A stretch of DNA of 64,000 nt, from contig NZ_CP131935.1 of NCBI RefSeq assembly GCF_030704305.1, forward strand, positions 2,542,001-2,606,000. The letters are read 5' to 3'. Made by a program: the position numbers and the translations under genes. Of the stretch, positions 1 to 9,004 are shown piece after piece; the stretch's first letter is position 1, and each line of letters opens with the position of its first letter. The notes under the pieces are model-generated. The model was not told the origin of the DNA. It saw only the letters and a list, made by a program, of their open reading frames with translations, and made no database searches. Source of the DNA: Massilia sp. R2A-15 (lineage in GTDB: Bacteria > Pseudomonadota > Gammaproteobacteria > Burkholderiales > Burkholderiaceae_D).

Positions 1-421
1 CGGTGTCGCCGAAAACAAATGCCATTCTTCCACCGTCGAGTGACGTGGCCGGGTATGTCGACTCGTTCGCCTCATCAAGTATTTTGAGTATGTTGTCTCT
101 TGCCGCGCCCAATAGAATGACCTTTTCGCCCAAGGTGCGCAACATCAGTACTCGACGGACATGGACCGCAGGGTACGCGAGCGCGCAGACACCGAGCGTG
201 CCCCAAAATATCTTCACGGCATCCGATTTGGCCGACGGCCCTATTAATGCAAAGATCGGGACGATGCCTTCGTTCCATATGAACGATCCTCCACGGTATA
301 AGCCCCAATAAATCACCAAATACCCGCTGAAAACATACAAAAGCAAATAGCTCAACATCCAAAGTATAACTACTCGCTCTCCTGTCGATAATTTCCTGCC
401 TTTTTTCTTGGAAGTTTCCAT
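1..421 (-). CDS. Hypothetical membrane protein, 3' end outside window
   Basis: The minus strand is open from an ATG at 419-421 to the left edge, giving 140 complete codons without a stop. The product begins METSKKKGRKLSTGERVV. It has a strong hydrophobic segment at about residues 17-40 and a second at about 69-87, followed by a basic stretch (HVRRVLMLRTLGEK) and a more polar part, so it is probably an inner-membrane protein with a cytosolic tail. Base composition is clearly more AT-rich than the chemotaxis genes next to it, which suggests accessory or recently acquired DNA. A purine-rich AGAAGGG lies about 13 bases before the ATG and is a poor ribosome site. I do not recognise a family and the C-terminus is missing. 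Confidence 0.7.
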   Translation of the reverse strand, partial: METSKKKGRKLSTGERVVILWMLSYLLLYVFSGYLVIYWGLYRGGSFIWNEGIVPIFALIGPSAKSDAVKIFWGTLGVCALAYPAVHVRRVLMLRTLGEKVILLGAARDNILKILDEANESTYPATSLDGGRMAFVFGDT

Positions 422-566
422 AATCGTGTCGGCCCTTCTTCGGAGTTGGGAGTGCGAGCGCCAGAGCGGATTTGATAGCGAAACAGGCGCAAACTTTAAC
501 CCGCCTCAGCGAAAAAATATTGTTCCTCGTCATGATTTTGGGGATCAGTTGCGCGCTTTCACGCAT

Positions 567-596
567 AAAAAAACCGGGACGCGGCCCGGTGTTTTT
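567..596 (-). terminator. Rho-independent terminator
   Basis: ACCGGG (73-78 of the 500s) and CCCGGT (585-590) form a 6-bp GC-rich stem with a 6-base loop. An A-run on the left and a T-run on the right make it work in either direction. It lies just downstream of the minus-strand EAL/HDOD gene and probably ends the long chemotaxis transcript. Confidence 0.75.
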
Positions 597-609
597 GGTT
601 CTGCTCTTA

Positions 610-635
610 GGGTCTGACCCGGCAGGGTCAGACCC
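610..635. repeat. Perfect 11-bp hairpin related to repeat family A
   Basis: GGGTCTGACCC and GGGTCAGACCC are exact reverse complements separated by GGCA. The outer arms match those of the family A palindromes, but the inner GGTCC/GGACC core is missing. It lies between the terminator at 567-596 and the end of the EAL/HDOD gene. Confidence 0.65.
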
Positions 636-652
636 AGGTGTGCCGGCGTAGC

Positions 653-1858
653 TCAGGTCGTGACGTTCTGCGCCCACGCCAGCGCCGACAGGTGCGCCTT
701 GTTCACTTCCAGCGGGCTGATCCCCAGCGACTTGGCCAGCCCCGCGACCAGGTGCGAGTTGAGCTCGCACGCCTCCGCCAGCGCCAGGTACGGACCGTAC
801 ATGCCGCCGCGCGTGAGCAGCGCGCGCACCACTTCGTCCGGCAGCTGAATCGTATCCAGCACTTCTTTCATCGGCAAACCGAGCAGGCGATCGAGCAGCG
901 AAAACATCCCCGCCACGAACAGGTTCTCGCCCTCCCCGCGCGGCAGGAATTTGGCGCCCAACAGCTCGGCCAGCCGGCCGCGCACCACCGCCGTCTCCAT
1001 CAGCACCGGCGAGTAGCCGCTCTTGCTGGCGGTCGCCAGCAGCAGGGTCAGCCACCGGTACAGCGGCGCATAACCGAGCAGGCTGATCGCCTGGCGCAGC
1101 GACTGGATCTCGCGCCCGCTGCCGAAGCCGGCCGAGTTGATGAAGCGCAGCAGCTTGTACGACAGCGCCGGATCGCGTTTCAAAACGCCTTCGATCTTGG
1201 GGATGTCTTCGTTGGCCGTGACCATCTGCATCAGCTGCAGGATGATCTGCTGCGCCGGGTTCATGCCCTTGACCGGATTGCCCGGCCGCGGCGTCAGGTG
1301 CAGCTTGCCGACGAAAGCGTCGAGCCCGAGCGCGGCGCAGGCGTCGAAGTCGCTCCAGGTGTTCACCGGCCGCCCCACCATGCGCACGGTCGACTGCTTG
1401 ACCGCCGCATATGCGCGCGCCTGCGTCGCCACGTCGGCCCCGGAAAACTTCACTTCGATATACGACGCGTTCTGCCCGAGGTTTTTGCCGAGGTGCCCCA
1501 GGTCGCCGCGCACCGAGATGCCGACCCCGCCCGCGCGCAAGCCGCGCACCGCGGCCAGCGTATCCGGATCGGCCATGTCGGCCGCCTTCATGGTCAGCAC
1601 CGTGCGCTCCGGCGGCATCGAGTGCAAGGCGTCGGTCGACAGCATCGGCGGCACCGCGTCGAGGAACAGCACCTTGTCGCGCAGCAGCCAGCCGCGCTCT
1701 TCGTCGTTGACGTTTTCCGCCACGAAGGCGACCAGCGCCTCGAGCGCCTCGTCGGTAATCGGCTGGTCGTCGTCGTGCTTCCACGACAGCTCGTAACCGA
1801 TCACCCGCTGCTTCGGATCGAGCAGCGGTTCGCGCACTATGAAATTAGTTTGATGCAT
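653..1858 (-). CDS. EAL-like/HDOD signalling protein (YuxH-type)
   Basis: A 401-residue protein with two regions. Residues 1-200 resemble a degenerate EAL fold: it opens VREPLLDP and has GYELSW where an active enzyme would carry the EAL signature, and the metal-binding residues are not evident, so phosphodiesterase activity is doubtful. Residues about 200-390 form an HDOD domain (PALSYKLLRFINSA is typical), a domain thought to act in protein-protein signalling rather than hydrolysis. It is the last gene of the motility run, 39 bases after cheZ, and is followed by a terminator. The placement suggests it links second-messenger or stress signals to motility. The fold call is secure and the role is inferred. 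Confidence 0.88.
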   Translation of the reverse strand: MHQTNFIVREPLLDPKQRVIGYELSWKHDDDQPITDEALEALVAFVAENVNDEERGWLLRDKVLFLDAVPPMLSTDALHSMPPERTVLTMKAADMADPDTLAAVRGLRAGGVGISVRGDLGHLGKNLGQNASYIEVKFSGADVATQARAYAAVKQSTVRMVGRPVNTWSDFDACAALGLDAFVGKLHLTPRPGNPVKGMNPAQQIILQLMQMVTANEDIPKIEGVLKRDPALSYKLLRFINSAGFGSGREIQSLRQAISLLGYAPLYRWLTLLLATASKSGYSPVLMETAVVRGRLAELLGAKFLPRGEGENLFVAGMFSLLDRLLGLPMKEVLDTIQLPDEVVRALLTRGGMYGPYLALAEACELNSHLVAGLAKSLGISPLEVNKAHLSALAWAQNVTT

Positions 1859-1897
1859 GGGGAGATCGCTTCGGCGTTGCTGCCGCGGGGAGAAAAA

Positions 1898-2563
1898 TCA
1901 GAAGCCCAGGCTGTCCAGCAGGTCGTCCACCTGGCCCTGGTCGGCCACTACTTCGCTGTTGCCGGCCGGGTTGATCTGCGGCCCGTTCATCAGGCTGTTG
2001 TCGAACTCGCGCCTGACTTCGGCCGGCGCAAAATCGACCAGCATCTGTACCAGCTGCTTTTCCAGGTTCTGCGCGATCGCCGTGACCTTGCCGATCACCT
2101 GCCCCGTCAAATCCTGGAAGTCCTGGGCCATCATGATGTCCATCAGGTAGGCCTTGGTGTCCACCGTGGCGCCGCGCGTCGCGTCGAGCGTCATGATGGT
2201 GCGCTCGGCCAGCGCGCGCCAGTCGGCGTCGGAAGTCTCCGGCGCGTCGAGCAGCTTGTCCCACGCCGCCGACAGTTGCTGGGCGTCGCTGTCGATGCGG
2301 TCCTGCAGCGGGCTGGCCGCGTCGGTCGCATTGAGCACCTTCTGGGCCGCCTGCTCGGACATGCGCGCCACGTAGTCGAGGCGGTCGCGCGCATCGGGAA
2401 TGTCGCTGGCCGCTTTTTCGATCAGCTTGTCGAGGCCAAGTCCGCGCAGGCTGTCGTGCAGCGCGCGCGTCATGTGGCCGATGCGGCTCAACACTTCTTC
2501 GTGCGAATCGCCGCCTGCCGGCGCGGCGCTTGCCGTCGCGCCATCGGCGTTGTGCTCACCCAT
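1898..2563 (-). CDS. cheZ: Chemotaxis protein CheZ, CheY-P phosphatase
   Basis: CheZ removes phosphate from CheY-P and ends the clockwise signal. The 221-residue product carries the family signature AQDFQDLTGQV; the catalytic pair falls in DLTGQ at about residues 151-155 (Asp and Gln). It ends in VDDLLDSLGF, the CheY-binding tail. The middle is a long predicted helical hairpin. The chosen ATG at 2561-2563 gives MGEHNADG and sits one base after the cheY stop, as expected for coupled translation. A longer reading begins inside cheY and adds unrelated residues, so it was rejected. Together with cheY it forms the classic adjacent pair. Confidence 0.95.
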   Translation of the reverse strand: MGEHNADGATASAAPAGGDSHEEVLSRIGHMTRALHDSLRGLGLDKLIEKAASDIPDARDRLDYVARMSEQAAQKVLNATDAASPLQDRIDSDAQQLSAAWDKLLDAPETSDADWRALAERTIMTLDATRGATVDTKAYLMDIMMAQDFQDLTGQVIGKVTAIAQNLEKQLVQMLVDFAPAEVRREFDNSLMNGPQINPAGNSEVVADQGQVDDLLDSLGF

Positions 2564-2564
2564 T

Positions 2565-2963
2565 TCAGGCTCCGGCTTTTTCGAGTTTTTCGAAAATCTT
2601 GTTGAGCTTTTCATCCAGCGTGGCGGCGGTGAACGGCTTGACCACGTAGCCGTTCGCGCCGGCCTGGGCCGCTGCAATGATGTTTTCCTTCTTCGCCTCG
2701 GCCGTCACCATCAGCACCGGCAGCTTGGCCAGCGCGGGGTCGGCACGGATGTTCTGCAGCATCGTCAGGCCGTCCATGTTCGGCATGTTCCAGTCGGAGA
2801 CCACGAAGTCGAAGGACTCGCTGCGCAGCTTGGCCAATGCCATCACGCCGTCTTCGGCTTCGTCGACGTTTGCGTATCCCAGTTCCTTCAACAGATTCCG
2901 GACGATGCGCCGCATCGTGGAGAAGTCGTCAACAACTAAAAAGCGCATTTTTGGATCAGCCAT
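2565..2963 (-). CDS. cheY: Chemotaxis response regulator CheY
   Basis: A single receiver domain of 132 residues that carries the signal from CheA to the flagellar switch. The acidic pair Asp12-Asp13, the phosphoacceptor Asp57 (in [11 protein letters not shown]) and the KPF loop near the C-terminus are all present, and the numbering matches enteric CheY. Length is slightly above the usual 128-130. It is followed at once by cheZ and preceded by 125 bases after cheB, the widest gap in the che part of the run, so it may have an additional promoter. Confidence 0.96.
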   Translation of the reverse strand: MADPKMRFLVVDDFSTMRRIVRNLLKELGYANVDEAEDGVMALAKLRSESFDFVVSDWNMPNMDGLTMLQNIRADPALAKLPVLMVTAEAKKENIIAAAQAGANGYVVKPFTAATLDEKLNKIFEKLEKAGA

Positions 2964-2991
2964 GAATTACTCCGTTGATTCTTTACTCTGG

Positions 2992-2999
2992 TTATCGGC
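2992..2999 (-). promoter_or_regulatory. Possible flagellar sigma-28 -10 element
   Basis: Read on the minus strand this is GCCGATAA, identical to the sigma-28 -10 consensus, 29 bases before the cheY ATG. The sequence at the expected -35 spacing (TCTCCGTG) does not match TAAAGTTT, so this is only a weak candidate. Confidence 0.25.
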
Positions 3000-3088
3000 A
3001 CACTTCTTCACACGGAGAAGCAGCCTGAAGGATAGCATTTTTGTTGCCGTACGGCGATAAAACTCACAAGGAATGCTGATATATCCGG

Positions 3089-4153
3089 TCAAACGCGCAA
3101 CGCGCGTCCGCCTTGCGTTGCTAAATGGTTCAACACTTTGCCGGGCAGCTCGGTCAGCGGCCCCACTTCATGGGTGGCGCCCACCGCGATCGCTTCGCGC
3201 GGCATGCCGAACACGACACAGGAAGCTTCATCCTGCGCAAAATTATACGCCCCTGCATTCTTCATCTCGAGCATCCCGAGCGCGCCGTCCTTGCCCATGC
3301 CGGTCAGGATCACGCCGACCGCGTTCTTGCCGGCAGCAAGCGCCGCCGAGCGGAACAGCACGTCGACCGAGGGCCGGTGCCGGTTGACCGGGTCGTTCTG
3401 GTCGATCCGCGTCATGTAGTTGGCGCCCGAGCGCACCAGCGTCAGGTGCGAGTGGCCCGGCGCGATGTAGGCGTGGCCCGGCAGCACGCGCTCGTCGCCG
3501 GCCGCTTCGCGCACGCTGATCTTGCACAGCGCGTCGAGGCGCCGCGCGAACGAGCTGGTAAAGCCTTCCGGCATGTGCTGGGCGATCAGGATGCCGGGGC
3601 AGTCCGACGGCATCTGCGTGAGGAATTCGCGGATCGCCTCGGTGCCGCCGGTGGAGGCGCCGATGATGATCAGCTTCTCCGACGAGGTCAAAGGATTGCG
3701 CAACTGCGGCAGCGCTTCGCCGGGCTTCGCCTGCGCCAGCGTGCGGGCCTTGACGCGCGCGCGCGCGGCGGCGCGGATCTTGTCGGAGATCAGCTCGGTG
3801 TACTCGCGCATGCCGCTCTGGATCGAGATTTTCGGCTTCGTCACGAAGTCCACCGCGCCCAGTTCCAGCGCGCGCATGGTGATCTCGGAGCCGCGCTCGG
3901 TCAGCGAGGACACCATCAGCACCGGCATCGGGCGCAGGCGCATCAGCTTTTCGAGGAAATCGAGGCCGTCCATCTTGGGCATCTCGACGTCGAGGGTGAG
4001 CACGTCCGGGTTGGTCAGCTTGATCAGCTCGCGCGCGACCAGCGGGTCCGGGGCGACGCCCACCACTTCCATGTCCGGCTGGCTGGAAATGATCTCTTTC
4101 ATCACGCTGCGGATCAGCGCCGAATCGTCCACGATCAGTACTTTGATCTTCAT
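3089..4153 (-). CDS. cheB: Chemotaxis methylesterase/glutamine deamidase CheB
   Basis: CheB demethylates and deamidates receptors when phosphorylated by CheA. The N-terminal receiver has its phosphoacceptor in [12 protein letters not shown] (Asp55). The C-terminal esterase shows the Ser in IGASTGG, His in AQHMPEGF and Asp in TGMGKDGA. Two nearby ATGs and an upstream TTG are possible starts. I chose the ATG at 4151-4153 ([10 protein letters not shown], 354 residues) because AAAGG lies at proper spacing; the ATG six bases upstream sits too close to it. cheD lies directly upstream. Confidence 0.95.
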   Translation of the reverse strand: MKIKVLIVDDSALIRSVMKEIISSQPDMEVVGVAPDPLVARELIKLTNPDVLTLDVEMPKMDGLDFLEKLMRLRPMPVLMVSSLTERGSEITMRALELGAVDFVTKPKISIQSGMREYTELISDKIRAAARARVKARTLAQAKPGEALPQLRNPLTSSEKLIIIGASTGGTEAIREFLTQMPSDCPGILIAQHMPEGFTSSFARRLDALCKISVREAAGDERVLPGHAYIAPGHSHLTLVRSGANYMTRIDQNDPVNRHRPSVDVLFRSAALAAGKNAVGVILTGMGKDGALGMLEMKNAGAYNFAQDEASCVVFGMPREAIAVGATHEVGPLTELPGKVLNHLATQGGRALRV

Positions 4154-4170
4154 GGGCATAGCCTTTACAT

Positions 4171-4776
4171 TCAAAACAGGTCGATCTCGCCGCCGACGGG
4201 CGCGACCTTGAGGCGGCCGGCGTATTCCTGCTCGCGCCGCACCAGCGTGTCGTTATGAGTCTGCATCAGTTTCTTGACCAGCACCTTGCCCGTGCGCGGA
4301 AAGAAATACACCTTGCGCGGGTAAATGTCGTTCAAATCCTCGGCCAGCACCCGGATCTTTTCCATCTTCAGGTAGTTCATCACGAAGGAGGCATTGCGCT
4401 CGCCCACGTTGATCGCGGTGAAGCCCTTGAGCACGGCGCCGCCGCCGAACACCTTCGCTTCCAGGTTCTCGCGCCGCGCGCCGGACTTGAGCAGTTCGTT
4501 GATCAGCACCTCCATCGCGTAGGTGCCGTAGCGCATCGAGGCAGACACCGGACTGTTGGCGTCGCTGCCGCCGCCGTCCGGCAGCATGAAGTGGTTCATG
4601 CCGCCCAGGCCGGTGACCCGGTCGCGGATGCAGGCCGACACGCAGGAACCGAGCACCGTCACGATCAGCATGTCCTTGCCGGTGTGATAATACTCGCCAG
4701 GCAGGATCTTGGCCGCATCGCAATCGAACGTCCGGTCGTAATAGACGTTGGTGGCAAATTGTTCTTTTGAATCCAT
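4171..4776 (-). CDS. cheD: Chemoreceptor glutamine deamidase CheD
   Basis: CheD deamidates glutamines on chemoreceptors. The 201-residue product has the catalytic Cys in [10 protein letters not shown] and the His in GGMNHFMLP. The C-terminus is GGEIDLF, a short acidic-aromatic tail that recurs as SGDIELF on another protein in this cluster (9005-9556). Start ATG at 4774-4776 is 20 bases after the cheR stop. A longer frame runs back into cheR and was rejected. CheD alongside CheZ, with no CheC, is a common proteobacterial arrangement. Confidence 0.94.
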   Translation of the reverse strand: MDSKEQFATNVYYDRTFDCDAAKILPGEYYHTGKDMLIVTVLGSCVSACIRDRVTGLGGMNHFMLPDGGGSDANSPVSASMRYGTYAMEVLINELLKSGARRENLEAKVFGGGAVLKGFTAINVGERNASFVMNYLKMEKIRVLAEDLNDIYPRKVYFFPRTGKVLVKKLMQTHNDTLVRREQEYAGRLKVAPVGGEIDLF

Positions 4777-4796
4777 GATTGCTTCTTTCGTGCCGG

Positions 4797-5651
4797 CTAA
4801 ATGGCGCCGGCACGGCCTTGTTCGAGTTCGTACACCGTCTTGCCGCGCAGCTTGAGCGCGTCCGAGACGTACAGAAAGTTCTCCGAGTGGCCGGCAAACA
4901 GCAAGGCGTGCGGCTTCATCAGCGGTACAAAGCGCGCCAGGATCTTCTTCTGGGTCGCCTTGTCGAAATAGATCATCACGTTGCGGCAGAAGATCACGTC
5001 GAACTGGCCCGACACCGGCCAGCTGTCGGCCAGCAGGTTGAGCTGCTTGAACGTGACGAGCTGGCGCAGTTCCGGGCGCACGCGCACCAGGCCCTCCTGC
5101 TCTCCTTTGCCGCGCAGGAAAAAGCGCTTGGCGCGTTCGGCCGGCATCTTCTCCAAGCGCTCGATGCCGTACACGCCCTTCGCGCCCACCGCCAGCACAT
5201 TGGTGTCGATGTCGGTGGCGATAATCTGCACCGGCGGGCTCAATGTGTTGAACGCCTCGCAGCAGGTCATGGCGATCGAATACGGTTCCTCGCCGGTCGA
5301 ACTGGCCGAGCACCAGATCGTGATCGGGCCGGGCGGCAGGCGCTTCAAGTGCTCGGCCAGCAGCGGGAAGTGGTGGGCTTCGCGGAAGAACGAGGTCAGG
5401 TTGGTGGTCAGCGCATTGGTAAACGACTCCCACTCGTCGCCCAGCCGGCCGGCCTCCAGTTCGTCGAGGTAGGTCGCGAACGAGACCAGGCCGGTCGCCC
5501 GCAGGCGCCGCGCGATGCGGCTGTAGACCATTTCCTGCTTGCTGTCGGCCAGCGAAATGCCGGCCCGCTTGTAGATCAGCGCACGGACCCTTTCAAAATC
5601 ACCCTTGGTGAAATTGAATTCCTTGGCGGACTCTACTTTATTTTGCAACAC
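4797..5651 (-). CDS. cheR: Chemoreceptor methyltransferase CheR
   Basis: CheR methylates receptor glutamates using S-adenosylmethionine. The 284-residue protein has the N-terminal helical domain (about 10-75, with [10 protein letters not shown] and TNLTSFFRE) and the C-terminal methyltransferase domain with the family motif [14 protein letters not shown] (about 160-175) and [10 protein letters not shown]. It is separated from cheW by a family B palindrome (5702-5800) rather than by a chemoreceptor gene. It leads directly to cheD. Confidence 0.95.
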   Translation of the reverse strand: MLQNKVESAKEFNFTKGDFERVRALIYKRAGISLADSKQEMVYSRIARRLRATGLVSFATYLDELEAGRLGDEWESFTNALTTNLTSFFREAHHFPLLAEHLKRLPPGPITIWCSASSTGEEPYSIAMTCCEAFNTLSPPVQIIATDIDTNVLAVGAKGVYGIERLEKMPAERAKRFFLRGKGEQEGLVRVRPELRQLVTFKQLNLLADSWPVSGQFDVIFCRNVMIYFDKATQKKILARFVPLMKPHALLFAGHSENFLYVSDALKLRGKTVYELEQGRAGAI

Positions 5652-5701
5652 GGTGCTTCACCTTCCAGGTCATGCCAATCGAGCCGCGGTTCTCACCGCC
5701 T

Positions 5702-5800
5702 GTCGTTCCTGCGAAGGCAGGAACCCATGCTGAGTTCGCATCAACAGGAAACGATCTGTCCCGCCGGCTCGGTATGGGTTCCTGCCTCCGCAGGAACGAC
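5702..5800. repeat. Family B palindromic element, inverted pair
   Basis: GTCGTTCCTGCGAAGGCAGG with AACCCATG at 5702-5729 is mirrored by ATGGGTTCCTGCC with TCCGCAGGAACGAC at 5774-5800. The pair fills most of the cheW-cheR gap inside what is otherwise one transcription unit, so the RNA should fold into a large hairpin there. Confidence 0.8.
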
Positions 5801-5809
5801 AAACACTAC

Positions 5810-6307
5810 TTACGCGGCGATCTTCTCGATCAGCCCCATCTCGCCCGACGACATCAGCTTGTCGATGTCGACCAGGATCAGCATGCGCTCGTCAACCGTG
5901 CCCAGGCCGATCAGGTAGTCCGAATTGAACGCGGTGCCCATTTCCGGCGCCGGCTTGACCTGGTCCGGGCTCAGGGTCGTCACGTCCGACACGCTGTCGA
6001 CCACCATGCCCATGATGCGCCCGCCGATGTTGAGGATGATGACGACCGTGAACTGATCGTACACCGGGGTGCCCAGGTTGAACTTGATGCGCATGTCCAC
6101 CACCGGGATGATGATGCCGCGCAGGTTGATCACGCCCTTGATGAACTCGGGCGCGTTGGCGATGCGGGTGACCGCTTCGTAGCCGCGGATTTCCTGCACC
6201 TTCAGGATATCGATGCCGTATTCCTCGGAGCCGAGGGTGAAGGCAAGGAACTCGCTGCCGGCGCCGTCGCTGGTGTCGGCCTTGTTGGTGGTGGATGTCA
6301 TCGACAT
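5810..6307 (-). CDS. cheW: Chemotaxis coupling protein CheW
   Basis: CheW couples receptors to CheA. The 165-residue protein has a single CheW beta domain starting at FLAFTLGSEEYGIDI and including VINLRGIIIPVVD, the typical core. It lies 53 bases after cheA and just before a family B repeat. A second CheW-like gene occurs at 40357-40842, outside the cluster. Confidence 0.95.
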   Translation of the reverse strand: MSMTSTTNKADTSDGAGSEFLAFTLGSEEYGIDILKVQEIRGYEAVTRIANAPEFIKGVINLRGIIIPVVDMRIKFNLGTPVYDQFTVVIILNIGGRIMGMVVDSVSDVTTLSPDQVKPAPEMGTAFNSDYLIGLGTVDERMLILVDIDKLMSSGEMGLIEKIAA

Positions 6308-6360
6308 GGTGGTTTCCTATCTGGTGTAGTGCAAAAAAAACGTTGATGAAGTGAGACTGA

Positions 6361-8541
6361 TTAAGAGAACACGGCGTCGTCGGCTACCTGGCGCGACGAG
6401 CGCATCAGCGCCGCCACGTCGAGGATCAGCGACACGCCGCCGTCGCCGAGAATGGTGGCGCCGGAAATCCCGGTCACCTTGCGGTAATTCGATTCGAGGT
6501 TCTTGACCACGACCTGCTGCTGGCCCACCAGTTCGTCGACGAACAGCGCGGCCTTGCGCCCGTCCGATTCGAGGATGACGACGATGCCGTCGCTCGGCTC
6601 GGTGAAGCGCGGGGTGATCTCGAACATCTGGTGCAGCGGCACCAGCGGCAAGTACTCGCCGCGCACCTTGAGCACGCGGCCGCGGTTGGCGATATCCTTG
6701 ATGTCTTCCTGCGCCGGCTGCAGCGACTCGACCACGAAGCCGAGCGGCAGGATGTAGACTTCGTCGCCGCAGCGGATCGACATGCCGTCCAGGATCGCCA
6801 GCGTCAGCGGCAGCGAAATCGACATCGTCGTGCCGAAGCCGCGCGCCGAACGGATGTCGACCGTGCCGCCCATCGCCGCGATGTTGCGCTTGACGACATC
6901 CATGCCCACGCCGCGGCCCGACACGTCGGTCACGGTTTCCGCGGTCGAGAAGCCCGGCGCGAAAATCAGCTGCCAGACGTCGGCGTCGCTCATGTTGTCG
7001 GTCACCGGGATGCCGTTCTGCTGCGCTTTTTCCAGGATGCGCTCGCGATTGAGGCCGCCGCCGTCGTCCGACACTTCGATGACGATGTTGCCGCCCTGGT
7101 GGGCCGCCGACAGGAACAGGCGGCCGGTCTCGGTCTTGCCGGCGGCGACGCGCGCGGCCGGCATCTCGATGCCGTGGTCGATCGAATTGCGCACCAGGTG
7201 CGTGAGCGGATCGACGATGCGCTCGATCAGGCCCTTGTCCAGTTCCGTCGCGGCGCCGCTGGTGATGAAATCGACCTTCTTGCCAAGCTTGGCGGCCAGG
7301 TCGCGCACCATGCGCGGGAAGCGCGAGAACACGAAGTCCATCGGCATCATCCGGATCGACATCACCGCTTCCTGCAGGTCGCGCGTGTTGCGGGTCAGCT
7401 GGCTGACGCTGTTTAACAGGCGCTCGTGCACCATCGGGTCGAGGCCGTCGCTGCGCTGCTCGATCATGGCCTGGGTGATCACCAGTTCGCCGATCAGGTT
7501 GATCAGCTGGTCGACCTTCTCGATCGACACGCGAATCGACGACGATTCGGCGCCCGGCGCCCCGCTCTTGTCGCTCCTGGCGGCGGCCTTCTTCTCGGCC
7601 GCCACTTCGCTGATCTCGAGCGCTTCGGGGCGCTGCAACGACGGCAGCGGCTTGGCTTCCTGCGGCGGCGCCGAGGCGGCCGCGTTGGCGCGGATCTGTT
7701 CGATCGGCTGGAAGAAGCCGTATCCGCGCTCGTCGTCGGACAGTTCCGGCTCCGGCGCCGCGTGGTCGTCGTCCGCATCGAGCGGGTCGAAGAAACCGTA
7801 GCCCAGTTCCTTCTCCACCTTGGCGCGTTCCGCGGCCTCGATCTTGCGCTGCTCCGGCGTCAGGGCCGGCGCTTCAAAAATTTTCAGGTCGTCCGGATTG
7901 AGCACGAAGGAGCAGATCGCAACGATGTCTTCCAGGCTCTCGTGGGTGGTCAGGATCAGCGCGTGGCGTCCGCCTTCGATCGGCGCGACCGTAATGCGGC
8001 CCAGCAGGCCAAGTTCGGCGGCCAGCGCGTTGACGTCGCGCTGCTCGCACACGGGCAGCTCGACCTTGTAGCGGCGCCCGCCCGGCGCGGTGTTGGCCTT
8101 CGCCTCGGTCTGCACGAAGGCCGGCGCGACCGCGGCCGCAACCAGCGGCACCACGTCCTGCGACAGTTCCTGCAGCATCATGCGCACGTCGGCGACGGCG
8201 TCCTGGTCGACCGCCGCGCCGTTGCGGTGGCCGTCCAGCTGCATCTTCAGGATGTCCTTGGCGGCCAGGAAGGCGTCGACGTGTTCGGCGGTGAGCGCCA
8301 TCTCGCCCTTGCGGATGCGGTCGAGCAGCGATTCGAGGATGTGGGTGACCTCGGACATGTCGTTCAGGCCGAACGTCGAGGCGCCGCCCTTGATCGAATG
8401 GGCGGTGCGGAAGATCGCGTTCAGGTGCTCGGCGTCCGGCGCGTCGATATCGACGGCCAGCAGCAGGCGCTCTTTTTCGGCCAGCAGTTCTTCGGCTTCA
8501 TCGAAGAAGACCTGGAAGAACTGGCTGATGTCGATGGTCAT
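6361..8541 (-). CDS. cheA: Chemotaxis histidine kinase CheA
   Basis: CheA autophosphorylates on a histidine and passes phosphate to CheY and CheB. In the 726 residues I see: Hpt domain with His48 in TAHSIKGG; a region resembling the CheY/CheB-binding P2 (about 157-225); a linker (about 240-335); the dimerisation helices (IEKVDQLINLIGELV); the ATP domain with N box HLVRNSIDHG, DDGGG and SGRGVGMDVV; and a C-terminal CheW-like domain (from about 575). It is longer than the 654-residue enteric protein because of the linker, which contains two copies of GYGFF-x-P (247-253 and 273-279). Confidence 0.96.
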   Translation of the reverse strand: MTIDISQFFQVFFDEAEELLAEKERLLLAVDIDAPDAEHLNAIFRTAHSIKGGASTFGLNDMSEVTHILESLLDRIRKGEMALTAEHVDAFLAAKDILKMQLDGHRNGAAVDQDAVADVRMMLQELSQDVVPLVAAAVAPAFVQTEAKANTAPGGRRYKVELPVCEQRDVNALAAELGLLGRITVAPIEGGRHALILTTHESLEDIVAICSFVLNPDDLKIFEAPALTPEQRKIEAAERAKVEKELGYGFFDPLDADDDHAAPEPELSDDERGYGFFQPIEQIRANAAASAPPQEAKPLPSLQRPEALEISEVAAEKKAAARSDKSGAPGAESSSIRVSIEKVDQLINLIGELVITQAMIEQRSDGLDPMVHERLLNSVSQLTRNTRDLQEAVMSIRMMPMDFVFSRFPRMVRDLAAKLGKKVDFITSGAATELDKGLIERIVDPLTHLVRNSIDHGIEMPAARVAAGKTETGRLFLSAAHQGGNIVIEVSDDGGGLNRERILEKAQQNGIPVTDNMSDADVWQLIFAPGFSTAETVTDVSGRGVGMDVVKRNIAAMGGTVDIRSARGFGTTMSISLPLTLAILDGMSIRCGDEVYILPLGFVVESLQPAQEDIKDIANRGRVLKVRGEYLPLVPLHQMFEITPRFTEPSDGIVVILESDGRKAALFVDELVGQQQVVVKNLESNYRKVTGISGATILGDGGVSLILDVAALMRSSRQVADDAVFS

Positions 8542-8588
8542 GGTGAAACTCCGTGAATCCCTTGATGCGTCATGCTCTACCCCGGCCC

Positions 8589-8954
8589 TTAGCCGATGAC
8601 CTTCTTCACCACTTCGATCAGGCGCTGCGGATCGAAGGGCTTGACCAGCCAGCCGTTGGCGCCGGCCGCGCGGCCCTTGGACTTCATCTCGTCGGACGAT
8701 TCGGTGGTGAGCATCAGGATCGGCGTCTTCTGGTACGCCGGCAGGCCGCGCAGCAGCTTGATCAGCTCCAGGCCATCCATGCGCGGCATGTTCTGGTCGG
8801 TCAGCACCAGATCGACCGCCTGCAGCCTGGCTTTCTCGAGCCCGTCCTGGCCGTCGACCGCCTCGACCACCTGGTAGCCGGCGGCCTTCAAACTGAACGC
8901 CACCATCTGGCGCAATGAGCTCGAATCGTCGACTGCGAGAATTGTTTTGGCCAT
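8589..8954 (-). CDS. CheY-like single-domain response regulator
   Basis: A 121-residue receiver with the acidic pair Asp9-Asp10, phosphoacceptor Asp53 in LVLTDQNMPRMDG, and the KPFDP loop. It lies 47 bases upstream of cheA and after the CheZ-like gene. It differs from the other CheY (2565-2963), so the cluster has two receivers. Its position next to CheA and a second phosphatase candidate suggests that it may be a phosphate sink or a distinct output; the sequence alone does not decide. GGAG lies ahead of the ATG. Confidence 0.93.
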   Translation of the reverse strand: MAKTILAVDDSSSLRQMVAFSLKAAGYQVVEAVDGQDGLEKARLQAVDLVLTDQNMPRMDGLELIKLLRGLPAYQKTPILMLTTESSDEMKSKGRAAGANGWLVKPFDPQRLIEVVKKVIG

Positions 8955-9004
8955 TTTCTGCTCCTGCTTTTTTATGTCTGGTTAGTGTGAATGGTGGGGG
9001 CGGC

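Noticed and set aside
75..1784. Long minus-strand frame of 569 codons across the left edge gene and the EAL/HDOD gene
   Set aside because: It is Arg/Ala-rich with no domain, overlaps a well-supported protein in another frame, and crosses a terminator.
638..2605. Plus-strand frame of 655 codons
   Set aside because: Antisense to the EAL/HDOD gene and cheZ; His/Arg/Gln-rich composition is typical of the mirror frame of GC-rich genes.
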